Notes: generated by a model from the letters alone, not told the origin. A stretch of DNA of 10,226 bases from Ferrithrix thermotolerans DSM 19514 (GCA_945878705.1 CAMCUE010000024.1:1-10226); one strand, 5' to 3'; numbered from the stretch's first letter, positions 1 through 6,902 are shown. A program made the numbers and translations.

Positions 1-1569
1 CCGATTCTTGAATTAATACACGCACCACCAATGATCATCTCAACCTCAGCGATGCTCGTCAGCGTATTTACAGTTATTGGATTGGCGTTATGGACATTAA
101 CTTACCAGATTCATAATTCATCATTAGCGGCTGGAATTGGTGCCGTATTAATTTTTGTACAGCATTCGTTCCCTGAACCCCACAATTTGCCGATTCGAAT
201 TGCTCAATGCTTGGTCATTGTCTACCTCTTCACCGGACTGACCGCAATTTCAAAATCTTGGGACAGCATTCTAGAAAATTCACTCGTAGTGGCCACTGTT
301 GTCTTCGTTACTTTTTCTACTAGAGCGCAGTATGGCTTAATTATTTTCATGGCTATTTCAATTTCCAAATTCGTGTCTTTAATCAGACGTAAAGCCACAA
401 TGCGTCATACAGTCACCGAATTACTTCCATCGTGTCTTGCCGTAATTCTGTTTTATTTAATTTTTCTTAACCATCCAGCAGGTGCAGTTGTTTCACCAAA
501 TCAGACTTCGCTATACGGACTCTGCGCACTTTTTATTGCTTATTTGGGAATTAGAGCACTAGTTCCAATCTTCGTCAGTCATAAATATTCATCAGACAGC
601 CAGAAAATTCTAATATATTTAATTGCTTCTGCAGGCTTACTTTACTTTGTTATTCCTCAGTCTGCGCTAAGTGGCTCACCCGAATGGACTATCAGCGTTA
701 TCTCAACAATCTTATTTTCTCGAGAGGTCGTTTATTTGACTCGCACCCTGTCGAAAGGATTAATTTTTGGAGTTTTTGTATTAACTTTCGTGTCAGGAAT
801 ATTGATTCGCTTATCATTTGATTTATATAAATGGAAAGATGTCAACAATCTAAATAACATTTTAGGAGTCTTTGCGAGATATACAACGTCTGGTGCGAAC
901 ACCGCTTTTCAAACCACAATGCCTTTCCTGCTTTGTCTAGCAATAATTTTCATTGCTGTAAAAGTAAGAAAGATATCCATCCGGTTCCAATCAGTGGTCG
1001 TACTGGCCGCAATGAGTATGACTTTTGGAGTATCAATAACCACAACATTTCGATCTCTAACCAATTATTTTAGGTATGGTCAAGATATTAATAGGGTCAT
1101 AGACGATGATACGCCAATGTCCTGGTACACCCAATCTGACAGAATTAACGCGATTACATGGCTTAGAGAAAATTCTGCCACGGACGATATTTTCGCACAA
1201 AATACTTTAGTACCTAATTATCAACGGACAAGTTACAGCCCATCGCTAATTCTTGGTGGTGCCTCACACCGGCGCGCATATGCCGAAGCAACATATGGTT
1301 CAGACCTACAAAAAAGTTACTCCAAGATAAAGTTTCGACAATCTCAGCGCTTACGAGAAAACTTGCAACGATTAGATACATCATATTTTTTTCCAATTGA
1401 TCCGTCGTGGTTCTGGTTAGAGAATTTGCAGAAGGCGAATGTGAAATGGTTTGTGGTTGATTTGGAAAATACGCGCCTACGGGATTGGGAACCGTGGGCA
1501 ACCACACGGTTCATGAACGAGAAGGTGGCAATTCTAGAACTGTCACAAGCAGTCGAAAATACTGACTAG
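1..1569 (+). CDS. Polytopic membrane protein with C-terminal soluble domain (5' partial)
   Basis: The reading frame is open to the left edge, with codons for Pro-Ile-Leu-Glu-Leu-Ile-His-Ala-Pro-Pro before the first Met at base 31 and no ribosome site there, so the true start is probably outside the window. Counting from that Met (512 residues), about 10-11 hydrophobic helices cover roughly residues 5-345. Examples lie near 5-25, 55-73, 83-118, 129-146, 162-182, 193-210, 243-261, 297-312 and 322-345. A non-membrane C-terminal domain of about 165 residues follows. It begins with an ITWLRENSATDDIFA stretch of the kind seen at the start of the extracytoplasmic domain in actinobacterial GT-C-like or O-antigen-related membrane proteins. 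Envelope glycan assembly is therefore a reasonable but unproven role. I see no catalytic motif in the visible part; a GT-C acidic motif would lie in the missing N-terminus. The gene is clearly more AT-rich than the rest of the window. Confidence 0.75.
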   Translation, partial: PILELIHAPPMIISTSAMLVSVFTVIGLALWTLTYQIHNSSLAAGIGAVLIFVQHSFPEPHNLPIRIAQCLVIVYLFTGLTAISKSWDSILENSLVVATVVFVTFSTRAQYGLIIFMAISISKFVSLIRRKATMRHTVTELLPSCLAVILFYLIFLNHPAGAVVSPNQTSLYGLCALFIAYLGIRALVPIFVSHKYSSDSQKILIYLIASAGLLYFVIPQSALSGSPEWTISVISTILFSREVVYLTRTLSKGLIFGVFVLTFVSGILIRLSFDLYKWKDVNNLNNILGVFARYTTSGANTAFQTTMPFLLCLAIIFIAVKVRKISIRFQSVVVLAAMSMTFGVSITTTFRSLTNYFRYGQDINRVIDDDTPMSWYTQSDRINAITWLRENSATDDIFAQNTLVPNYQRTSYSPSLILGGASHRRAYAEATYGSDLQKSYSKIKFRQSQRLRENLQRLDTSYFFPIDPSWFWLENLQKANVKWFVVDLENTRLRDWEPWATTRFMNEKVAILELSQAVENTD

Positions 1570-1571
1570 AA

Positions 1572-2351
1572 CTATTTACCGAAATTGAAAGTTGAGATTT
1601 CGCCGAGTGCTTCGCCGAAGTTTTTGACTGCTGATGCAAACATTCGTGAACCCAGTTCGGCAGTTGCATGTGTGGGGTCACCAATGTGCCCTTCGACGAA
1701 GAAGTCGTTTGACAGCCAGCCGAAACTCACCGACCCACCAAAACGCACATGTTTATTTAGCGCCATCTTTTCGGGCACACGACGCACAGCCTTAGACATA
1801 TCGACTAGATCAGGTCGCAAATACAACATCACTGACGTCTCGTCGGTTCCGCCATGAATGCCCATTCCTAATTCGCTTTCAGCAGAAGCACCACCTTGAT
1901 CTGGTGGCATTGACGGATGCGCGGTGAAGGTCTGCAAGCCATAGTTAAGTCGCAGTTCACGATTGACAACATTTAATAGCGCCGAGTTACCACCGTGCCC
2001 GTTTAGAAAAACAAGCTTCTGTGCATTCGTTTTTGAAATACACCGACCGATGTCGTCGAGCACACTGAGCATCGTTGTAGCCGAAAGCCAGATCGTTCCT
2101 GGTGCCCATGCATGCTCATTTGACTTTGTATACGAAAGCGTCGGCAGTAACCAAACGTCGAGTCTCTCGCCTACTTCGCGGAGAGTCGCTTCAGCCACTG
2201 CAGTTGCAATAATCTCATCGGTGTTGAACGGTAAGTGCGGACCATGTTGCTCTACAGCTCCAAGAGGTTGAACGAAAATTGAGCGCGGTGAAATTTTACT
2301 AACAATCTCTGGACCTCGTAAATCACCGAGATTCCGCGACGCGCCTGCCAT
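1572..2351 (-). CDS. Creatininase-family metal-dependent amidohydrolase
   Basis: A 259-residue protein of the creatininase/MftE/ArfB superfamily, whose members hydrolyse C-N (amide) bonds at a divalent metal site in the cytosol. Visible motifs are PLGAVEQHGPHLP with E34 and H36, NTD with D45, NGHGGN at 117-122 with H119, HGGTDETS at 166-173 with E171, and GDPTHATAELG from 224. Length matches the family. The GHGGN form replaces the GHYEN of Pseudomonas creatininase, so true creatinine hydrolysis is unlikely. Relatives with GHGGN include the mycofactocin peptidase MftE and the formamide hydrolase ArfB. No mycofactocin precursor or radical SAM gene is nearby, so the substrate is unknown. The ATG is 17 bp from the divergent ATG of the FAD oxidoreductase, with an in-frame stop just upstream. 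There is no convincing Shine-Dalgarno, but a TAGAGT -10-like hexamer ends 6 nt before it, which points to leaderless translation. The 3' end is only 2 bp from the convergent membrane gene. Confidence 0.9.
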   Translation of the reverse strand: MAGASRNLGDLRGPEIVSKISPRSIFVQPLGAVEQHGPHLPFNTDEIIATAVAEATLREVGERLDVWLLPTLSYTKSNEHAWAPGTIWLSATTMLSVLDDIGRCISKTNAQKLVFLNGHGGNSALLNVVNRELRLNYGLQTFTAHPSMPPDQGGASAESELGMGIHGGTDETSVMLYLRPDLVDMSKAVRRVPEKMALNKHVRFGGSVSFGWLSNDFFVEGHIGDPTHATAELGSRMFASAVKNFGEALGEISTFNFGK

Positions 2352-2374
2352 GCATCTACTCTACCGAAATGGCA
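2346..2374. promoter_or_regulatory. Putative bidirectional leaderless promoter, shared -10 TACTCTA
   Basis: Two divergent ATGs (2351 on minus, 2369 on plus) are separated by 17 bp. The heptamer TACTCTA (2357-2363) is centred exactly on this gap. It reads TACTCT on the plus strand and TAGAGT on the minus strand, both matching TANNNT, and each ends 6 nt before the A of its ATG. In actinobacteria such as mycobacteria, leaderless transcripts often start at the ATG with TANNNT about 7 nt upstream. No clear -35 or Shine-Dalgarno is seen for either gene. Promoter function is inferred from spacing and symmetry. Confidence 0.5.
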
Positions 2375-3982
2375 ATATGGGGAGTGCAAAATTTTGAGAC
2401 GAAAACCAAAAACGAAGTCGCACCTCGCAACAATATCAACACGACTTTCGATGCGATCATTATCGGCGGCGGCCATAACGGACTAGTTTGTGCTGCGTAC
2501 CTGGCCAAGGCAGGTCAACGCACTCTCGTTATCGAAGCACGATCGGAAGTGGGAGGAACTGCATCCAGTGAAATTTATTCAGGCGTCACGGTAAATATTT
2601 GTAATTGCGATCACTTAACTTTTCGTACAACGGGCGTGATGGATGAATTGAACCTTGCGAGTCACGGTCTCAAATATCTAGACGCCGACCCAACTCAGTT
2701 GTCAACATCATGGAGTGATCAAAGAATATGGCCCCACTTTCAAGATCTTGATCGCACGCTTGAAGTTATTGATCATTTCTTCCCAGATGAGACAGATGGG
2801 TATCGCGCCTACGCCCGCGACGCAATGCCAGTTGTTGAATTGATTTTAGAAGCAGCGAGTCAAACCCCTTCACGCGCTTCGCTGATCACCAAAGTTCTTG
2901 CTCGCCGTGGCAAAGGTGTGACAACGATGATGCGTTGGAGCAAGATGTCATCAGCACAAGTATTGCAAAAGTATTTCAAATCAGAGTTACTGATTGCACC
3001 TGCACTTGCAACTGGTCCAACTGTTTGGGGAGTCTCGCCGAATACTCCCGACACAGGTCTTGGCGCATTGACATATGCGATGCGCCATGTCGCAAAAGTT
3101 GGACGCCCGATTGGCGGCAGTGGAATGGTTCCAATCTCGCTGCGTCGAAGTATCGAATCAAATTCAGGTGTCGTGATGACCGATACGCAAGTGTCTGGAA
3201 TTCTCTGTGAAGGATCGCAAGTTCGTGGCGTCACACTAACTGACGGCCGCGAAAGTTATGCGCCAATAGTTGTCTCGGCATGCAATCCACATGACACATT
3301 TCTGAAGTGGCTGAAGAATCCACCGCAAAGTGCCAAACCTCTTATTGAAAAGTGGCGCAACACCCCGCACTACGAAGGCTACGAATCAAAAATTGACGCC
3401 CGAATTTCTTCTCGACCCAAATACAGAAATATCAACGAGAAACTGTTCAACGAATTTGGAATTGATCCACTCAGCGCGACACTTGTTGTCAGTCCAACTA
3501 CAGCAGACCTGCATCGTGGTTTTGAGATGATCGCACGCGGGCAGATTTTAGAAAAACCTGCGATGCTAGTTAATCTGCCGTCGGTTCTTGACCCAACAAT
3601 GAGTAACGGCAAAGATCATGTGTTCAGCCTTGAAGCATTGTTCACGCCGTTTTCGTTTAAAGGTGGATGGGAGTCAAATGCCGAACCACAACGATGGATG
3701 AATTTATATTCTGAACTTGTTGAGCCTGGTTTTATTGACTCAATTCAAGACTGGCGATGCGTGACTCCAGCAAAATACGAAACCGACTTTTTTTTGCCAA
3801 AAGGACATGCGACAAGTTTCTCTGGTGGTCCCTTAGCGGCACTACTCAACTCGCAACCTGAACTGACAAGATACAAAACACCGATCAAGGGTTTGTATCT
3901 GACTGGGGCTGCAACCTTTCCTGGCGCGGGCGTTTGGGGCGCAAGCGGAAAAAACGCCGCTGAAACTATTTTGCGAGACTAG
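2369..3982 (+). CDS. FAD-dependent oxidoreductase, phytoene desaturase/PYROXD2-like
   Basis: A 537-residue flavoprotein of the COG1233 (Crt/PYROXD2) type. The N-terminal Rossmann dinucleotide-binding motif is FDAIIIGGGHNGLVCAAYLA, with the glycine loop at residues 33-38 and acidic E56 for the FAD ribose, followed by a GGTASSE stretch. The C-terminal FAD signature GLYLTGAATFPGAG (508-521), then VWGASGKNAA, is typical of the family. Length fits bacterial members of about 500-550 residues. The family contains carotenoid desaturases and isomerases, but no crtB, crtE or cyclase lies nearby. Many Crt-like proteins of this subgroup have unknown substrates, so I call only a redox enzyme. The ATG at 2369 gives about 26 residues before the Rossmann fold. 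An in-frame GTG at 2384 is the only nearby alternative. The ATG coincides with the transcription start predicted from TACTCT. The gene is divergent from the creatininase-family gene and may be co-controlled with it. Confidence 0.88.
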   Translation: MAIWGVQNFETKTKNEVAPRNNINTTFDAIIIGGGHNGLVCAAYLAKAGQRTLVIEARSEVGGTASSEIYSGVTVNICNCDHLTFRTTGVMDELNLASHGLKYLDADPTQLSTSWSDQRIWPHFQDLDRTLEVIDHFFPDETDGYRAYARDAMPVVELILEAASQTPSRASLITKVLARRGKGVTTMMRWSKMSSAQVLQKYFKSELLIAPALATGPTVWGVSPNTPDTGLGALTYAMRHVAKVGRPIGGSGMVPISLRRSIESNSGVVMTDTQVSGILCEGSQVRGVTLTDGRESYAPIVVSACNPHDTFLKWLKNPPQSAKPLIEKWRNTPHYEGYESKIDARISSRPKYRNINEKLFNEFGIDPLSATLVVSPTTADLHRGFEMIARGQILEKPAMLVNLPSVLDPTMSNGKDHVFSLEALFTPFSFKGGWESNAEPQRWMNLYSELVEPGFIDSIQDWRCVTPAKYETDFFLPKGHATSFSGGPLAALLNSQPELTRYKTPIKGLYLTGAATFPGAGVWGASGKNAAETILRD

Positions 3983-4004
3983 TTAAAAGACGCGATCAAG
4001 CGTC
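3983..4004 (-). terminator. Weak intrinsic terminator for the phosphoribosyltransferase gene
   Basis: Read on the minus strand, GACGC (from 4004-4000), loop TTGATC, GCGTC (to 3989) and then TTTTAA form a 5-bp GC-rich stem followed by a short T tract. The TGA stop codon lies in the loop, so the stem starts inside the last codons of the gene. On the plus strand the hairpin is not followed by T residues, so it would mainly serve the minus-strand gene. The stem is short and efficiency is uncertain. It fills the 13-bp gap between the convergent genes. Confidence 0.45.
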
Positions 4005-4493
4005 GCGTACCGAGAAGTCGCGCTTGGCGACCGGTTCTTGATCACTCCACGGAAAGTTGATCCACTGATCTGTCATTTTCCAAACATATTCACACTTGAC
4101 GATTGAAGCTGGTTTCTCGTAGAGCACTGCGATGCGGGACTCTTTAACTTGCCCATGGCAAAAATCATTGACCAATTTAAGTGTGTGACCCGTATCAGCC
4201 ACATCATCAACAATCAATATTCGCGAATCTTTAAGGTCAACTAAATTCGGAACGGGCGGCAAAACAATCGGAATCGGCAATCGTTCGTCAACACCCGTGT
4301 AGAACTCAACATTAAGCGTGTACGTATTTTTTACTGAAAGCGCATAGCCAAGTGCCCCTGCGGCCATCAAACCACCACGAGCGATTGCCAAAATAATATC
4401 TGGTTCGTATCCGTCATTTGCGACTTTGATCGCGAGTTCACGACTTGCAACTCCGAAAGACTCCCATGTCATAATTTCACGCTGTGCTGACAA
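3996..4493 (-). CDS. Purine-type phosphoribosyltransferase (COG2236, Hpt1-like)
   Basis: A 165-residue PRTase that would transfer ribose-5-phosphate from PRPP to a purine base, feeding cytosolic nucleotide salvage. The PRPP-binding loop is ILIVDDVADTGHTL (residues 92-105), with the two acidic residues D96-D97. ILAIARGGLMAAG (34-46) matches the PPi loop region of the family. WINFPW (144-149) near the C-terminus is characteristic of the COG2236/Gpt-like group, where an aromatic residue stacks on the base. Hypoxanthine, guanine or xanthine are possible bases and the sequence does not decide. The start is TTG at 4493, because AAGGAG (4502-4507) lies 8 nt upstream. The first ATG, at 4472, lies 29 nt from this site. 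It has its own promoter with TATAAT and a LexA-like box, so it is probably transcribed independently of aroA, 91 bp upstream. It converges on the FAD oxidoreductase. Confidence 0.9.
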   Translation of the reverse strand: MSAQREIMTWESFGVASRELAIKVANDGYEPDIILAIARGGLMAAGALGYALSVKNTYTLNVEFYTGVDERLPIPIVLPPVPNLVDLKDSRILIVDDVADTGHTLKLVNDFCHGQVKESRIAVLYEKPASIVKCEYVWKMTDQWINFPWSDQEPVAKRDFSVRDA

Positions 4494-4501
4494 AATCTTT
4501 A

Positions 4502-4507
4502 CTCCTT
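4502..4507 (-). promoter_or_regulatory. Ribosome binding site deciding a TTG start
   Basis: AAGGAG on the minus strand lies 8 nt before TTG at 4493. This optimal spacing supports the unusual TTG start of the phosphoribosyltransferase over the internal ATG at 4472. Confidence 0.75.
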
Positions 4508-4524
4508 CAAGGGACTAGACCAAG

Positions 4525-4551
4525 ATTATAGAACATCTGTTCAGTGCACAA
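4525..4551 (-). promoter_or_regulatory. Sigma-70-type promoter of the phosphoribosyltransferase gene
   Basis: A perfect TATAAT is at 4530-4525 on the minus strand. A poor -35 candidate, TTGTGC, lies at 4551-4546 with a 15-nt spacer, shorter than ideal. The predicted start is near 4518, giving a short leader of about 25 nt that contains the AAGGAG site. The region upstream to 4585 is strongly AT-rich and could help as an UP-like element. The LexA-like palindrome occupies most of the spacer, so a bound repressor would block polymerase. The -10 is strong; the -35 is tentative. Confidence 0.6.
4531..4542. promoter_or_regulatory. Putative LexA (SOS) operator
   Basis: GAACATCTGTTC is a palindrome with 5-bp arms (GAACA/TGTTC) around a TC centre. 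It fits the Gram-positive LexA box GAAC-N4-GTTC and the mycobacterial form GAACRNNTGTTC in both orientations. It directly abuts the TATAAT of the phosphoribosyltransferase promoter, a typical repressor position. No other match was noticed by eye in the window. LexA binding is inferred and could not be tested here. Confidence 0.6.
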
Positions 4552-4584
4552 CGATTTTTAAGTGTTCTAATTTTAATTTCTTGT

Positions 4585-5838
4585 TTAATTAATTGTAAAT
4601 TTATCAAAATCTTCGAAATAACTAGGCCAACTTTTTGACACGACTTCAGGCGTTCCGATCACAATATCCGGAACCTTCAAACCAATTAGAGCGAACGCCA
4701 TTGCTAATCGATGGTCGTGATGTGTGACAAGCATCGCAGCGTGCAAAGGCGCAGGTGAAATAGTCAGACCATCATCATTTTCAGAAATCTGAGCACCCAG
4801 TTTGCGTAGTTCACCCGCCAAATCACCGATTCTGTTGCTTTCTTTAGCGCGGATGAACCCTACCCCAGAGATTTTCGTCGGTGAATTGGCAAACATTGCA
4901 ACAACAGTGAGTGTTGGCACACAGTCGCTGATATCAGACATATCAACATCTACACCCTGAAGCGCGACGCTGGCATCACGAGAGATTTGGATACCGCGCT
5001 CGACTTGTCGCACCTGACAACCCATCTTTGACAGAACATCCAAAAATTCGACATCTCGCTGCGAACTATTTCTTGTCAGACCGGCAATTATTGATGAGCC
5101 CCCGGCGATTGCTACGGCAGCACTTGGATAAGACGCCGAAGAGGCATCGGGCTCGACCGAAAAATTCTTACCGTGATACACACCTGGCGCGACCCAAATA
5201 ACATTGTCAGAAATCTCGGTTCGTGCTCCGAATTCGCGCATAACTGCGACCGTCATGTCTAAATATCCGCGCGATACAACTTTGCCCCGTAACTCAATCT
5301 CTAGACCCTTTGGCATATAAGGTGCGATCATCATCAACGCACTCGTGAACTGACTTGAAGTCGTCGAGTCAATCACGATTTGATTTTGCCAAGAACTACC
5401 TCGGTTCACAGTCACTGGCAAAAATCCCTCGGCTCCAGAACTGACCACAGTTGCGCCGAGCATCCGAAGTGCCGCGTGAAGCCCACCCATTGGTCGCGTG
5501 CGCAATGGTGCATCACCGTCAATCGTTGTGGCGCCATGCCGTAACGATGCAAGTGCAGTCAAAAATCTAGATGTAGTGCCTGCAAGACGAGTCTGCAATT
5601 CAACGACAGTTGTGCTCTCAAGATCTAGCCCACCGTTGATCCTGACGCTGTCGCCATCCCGCAAGATTGAGACCCCAAGCTTTCGCAAACCGTCAAGCAT
5701 TGCTTGCGTATCATCTCCTGGCGCCGGGTTAGTAATTACCGATTGCGAATTCGCCAACGCTGCACAAATCAGCGCACGATTCGAAATTGACTTTGAGCCT
5801 GGAACATGAACTAAACGCTCACGATCGAGTTCGGTCAT
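4585..5838 (-). CDS. aroA: 3-phosphoshikimate 1-carboxyvinyltransferase (EPSP synthase)
   Basis: A 417-residue EPSP synthase that joins shikimate-3-phosphate and PEP, the sixth step of the cytosolic shikimate pathway. The N-terminal VPGSKSISNRAL carries S15, K16 and R21, which correspond to the conserved shikimate-phosphate/PEP-binding residues. LAGTTSRF (85-92) is the PEP loop, retaining the Gly and Arg of the class I enzyme but with Phe where E. coli has Pro101, as in other actinobacterial enzymes. R115 follows in RTRPMGG. The catalytic Asp is D305 in SDCVPTL. AKESNR supplies K332, E333 and R336, and HDHR covers 374-377. The two inverse alpha/beta domains are complete. The ATG overlaps the tyrA stop as ATGA, so translation is probably coupled. 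It is the last gene of the scpA-led operon. Unlike some actinobacteria, it is not fused to cytidylate kinase. Confidence 0.96.
   Translation of the reverse strand: MTELDRERLVHVPGSKSISNRALICAALANSQSVITNPAPGDDTQAMLDGLRKLGVSILRDGDSVRINGGLDLESTTVVELQTRLAGTTSRFLTALASLRHGATTIDGDAPLRTRPMGGLHAALRMLGATVVSSGAEGFLPVTVNRGSSWQNQIVIDSTTSSQFTSALMMIAPYMPKGLEIELRGKVVSRGYLDMTVAVMREFGARTEISDNVIWVAPGVYHGKNFSVEPDASSASYPSAAVAIAGGSSIIAGLTRNSSQRDVEFLDVLSKMGCQVRQVERGIQISRDASVALQGVDVDMSDISDCVPTLTVVAMFANSPTKISGVGFIRAKESNRIGDLAGELRKLGAQISENDDGLTISPAPLHAAMLVTHHDHRLAMAFALIGLKVPDIVIGTPEVVSKSWPSYFEDFDKFTIN
5835..5838 (-). other. ATGA stop-start overlap of tyrA and aroA
   Basis: On the minus strand the aroA ATG (5838-5836) overlaps the tyrA TGA (5837-5835). 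This 4-nt overlap implies translational coupling of the two aromatic-pathway enzymes. No separate SD of note precedes aroA. Confidence 0.85.
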
Positions 5839-6902
5839 GAAACAGCTTGGATTGTTGGTCGAAACTTGCGGGCCATTAATCCGCCCCGAAACATCTCTGC
5901 AGTTGCTTTATCAATAATCAGCACAAGGATTCCGCGATCGCCTTCTACAGAATGTGAAACTTCAAAGTTGGCGATGTTGACACCCAAATCTGCGGCAAGA
6001 GTGAAAATTTCTGCCGCAGATCCTGACCTGTCAGGAATTGGAATACGAACTTCACAAACATCCATCAACTCATGTACTCGACCTGGCAGATTCGCCCGCG
6101 CCGTGCGCGCAGTTTGTAGTCGGCTCAAAAGTTCTTGATCGCTCTGTGTGTCGACGATTCTTCGCATCTCAGATAAACCCGAAATCATTCCATCTAGTGC
6201 GTCGATAATTGCTTCGCGGTTCTCTCGGCAAATATCGATCCAGATTTGTGGTTGCCCAGATGCAACACGAGTCATATCGCGAAACCCACCCGCAGCAAGT
6301 CGCAACACAGCAACATGTTCTTCTGCGGTTACATGTGCAAGACCCATCAAGGTAGCGGCCGTCAGATGCGGCAGATGACTGACCACAGCAACAAGTCGAT
6401 CGTGACGTTGCGCTTCAAGCACGACTATTTCGGCGCCAAGCGAAGTAATTATTTTAGCCAATTTTTCAAAAGTCTCATCTGAAGACTCGACCGAAGGTGT
6501 CAACACCCAAACCGCGCCTTCAAAAAGTGACTCATCGGCACCATCGAGACCAGCAAGTTCGCTTCCTGCCATTGGATGACCACCGATGAAACGAGAATCC
6601 TTGATCGCATCAACAACCGTTGCTTTAACTCCGCCTACATCTGTGACGATTCCTTTAGTCTGCGCCAATGCGATAGCAGCCTGCATTGGGATTGACGAAA
6701 CTGGAGTGGCGATAAAACTAATTTCTGCTTGCGGATCAATGCCGATCGCACTGATAATTTTGCGTTCAACAGCAGTCTGTGCAGTCTGTGCGTTTTCGTC
6801 AGTACCACTAACTAGAAACCCGTTCTTTGCAAGAGCCAGAGCGAGCGATCCGCCAATCAGACCTAAGCCGAGAACATTCGCGCGCCGCATCACCACCGTC
6901 AA
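5835..6902 (-). CDS. tyrA: Prephenate dehydrogenase with C-terminal ACT domain
   Basis: A 355-residue enzyme converting prephenate to 4-hydroxyphenylpyruvate with NAD, the committed step to tyrosine. The Rossmann motif LGLGLIGGSLA has the glycines at 12, 14 and 17. D35 in SGTDEN ends the second strand, which favours NAD over NADP. The family motifs ATPVSSI (65-71), TDVGGVKA (87-94), GGHPMAGSE (107-115 with H109) and HDRL...SHLPH (167-179) are all present. Residues from about 283 to 350 (CEVRIPIPDRSG onward) form an ACT domain, which commonly mediates tyrosine feedback. The start is uncertain. TTG at 6902 is the longest option, GTG at 6896 has a weak GGGTAG 9 nt upstream, and ATG at 6890 gives MRRANVLGLG, a natural N-terminus. 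It follows rluB by 14 nt and overlaps aroA by 4 nt. It contains a tandem 9-bp duplication encoding AQTAQT. Confidence 0.95.
   Translation of the reverse strand: MTVVMRRANVLGLGLIGGSLALALAKNGFLVSGTDENAQTAQTAVERKIISAIGIDPQAEISFIATPVSSIPMQAAIALAQTKGIVTDVGGVKATVVDAIKDSRFIGGHPMAGSELAGLDGADESLFEGAVWVLTPSVESSDETFEKLAKIITSLGAEIVVLEAQRHDRLVAVVSHLPHLTAATLMGLAHVTAEEHVAVLRLAAGGFRDMTRVASGQPQIWIDICRENREAIIDALDGMISGLSEMRRIVDTQSDQELLSRLQTARTARANLPGRVHELMDVCEVRIPIPDRSGSAAEIFTLAADLGVNIANFEVSHSVEGDRGILVLIIDKATAEMFRGGLMARKFRPTIQAVS

Larger units (their letters stand above)
4494..4584. other. AT-rich intergenic region between aroA and the phosphoribosyltransferase
   Basis: This 91-bp gap holds the SD, TATAAT and LexA-like palindrome at its left end. 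The right half (about 4553-4584) is almost pure A/T on the aroA side. No GC-rich terminator stem for aroA is visible, so readthrough from aroA is possible. Confidence 0.6.

Noticed and set aside
1214..1507. Antisense open frames inside the large genes, for example here and at 2860-3234 or 7979-8407
   Set aside because: They lie wholly or largely within better-supported genes, lack recognisable motifs and have shadow-like composition.
1572..2351. Mycofactocin MftE
   Set aside because: The family motifs agree, but no mftA, mftB, mftC, mftD or mftF lies in the window, so the specific name is unsupported.
2346..2374. Inverted repeat TGCCAT ... ATGGCA as an operator
   Set aside because: The arms are simply the two divergent ATG-GCA (Met-Ala) start codons. 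I keep only the central TACTCTA as significant.
2369..3982. Carotenoid pathway phytoene desaturase (crtI)
   Set aside because: There is no crtB, crtE or cyclase neighbour, and the C-terminal style fits the broader PYROXD2-like group.
4553..4590. AT-rich stretch as a replication origin or att site
   Set aside because: There are no DnaA-box clusters, no repeats and no integrase or tRNA nearby. It is ordinary intergenic DNA with a promoter.
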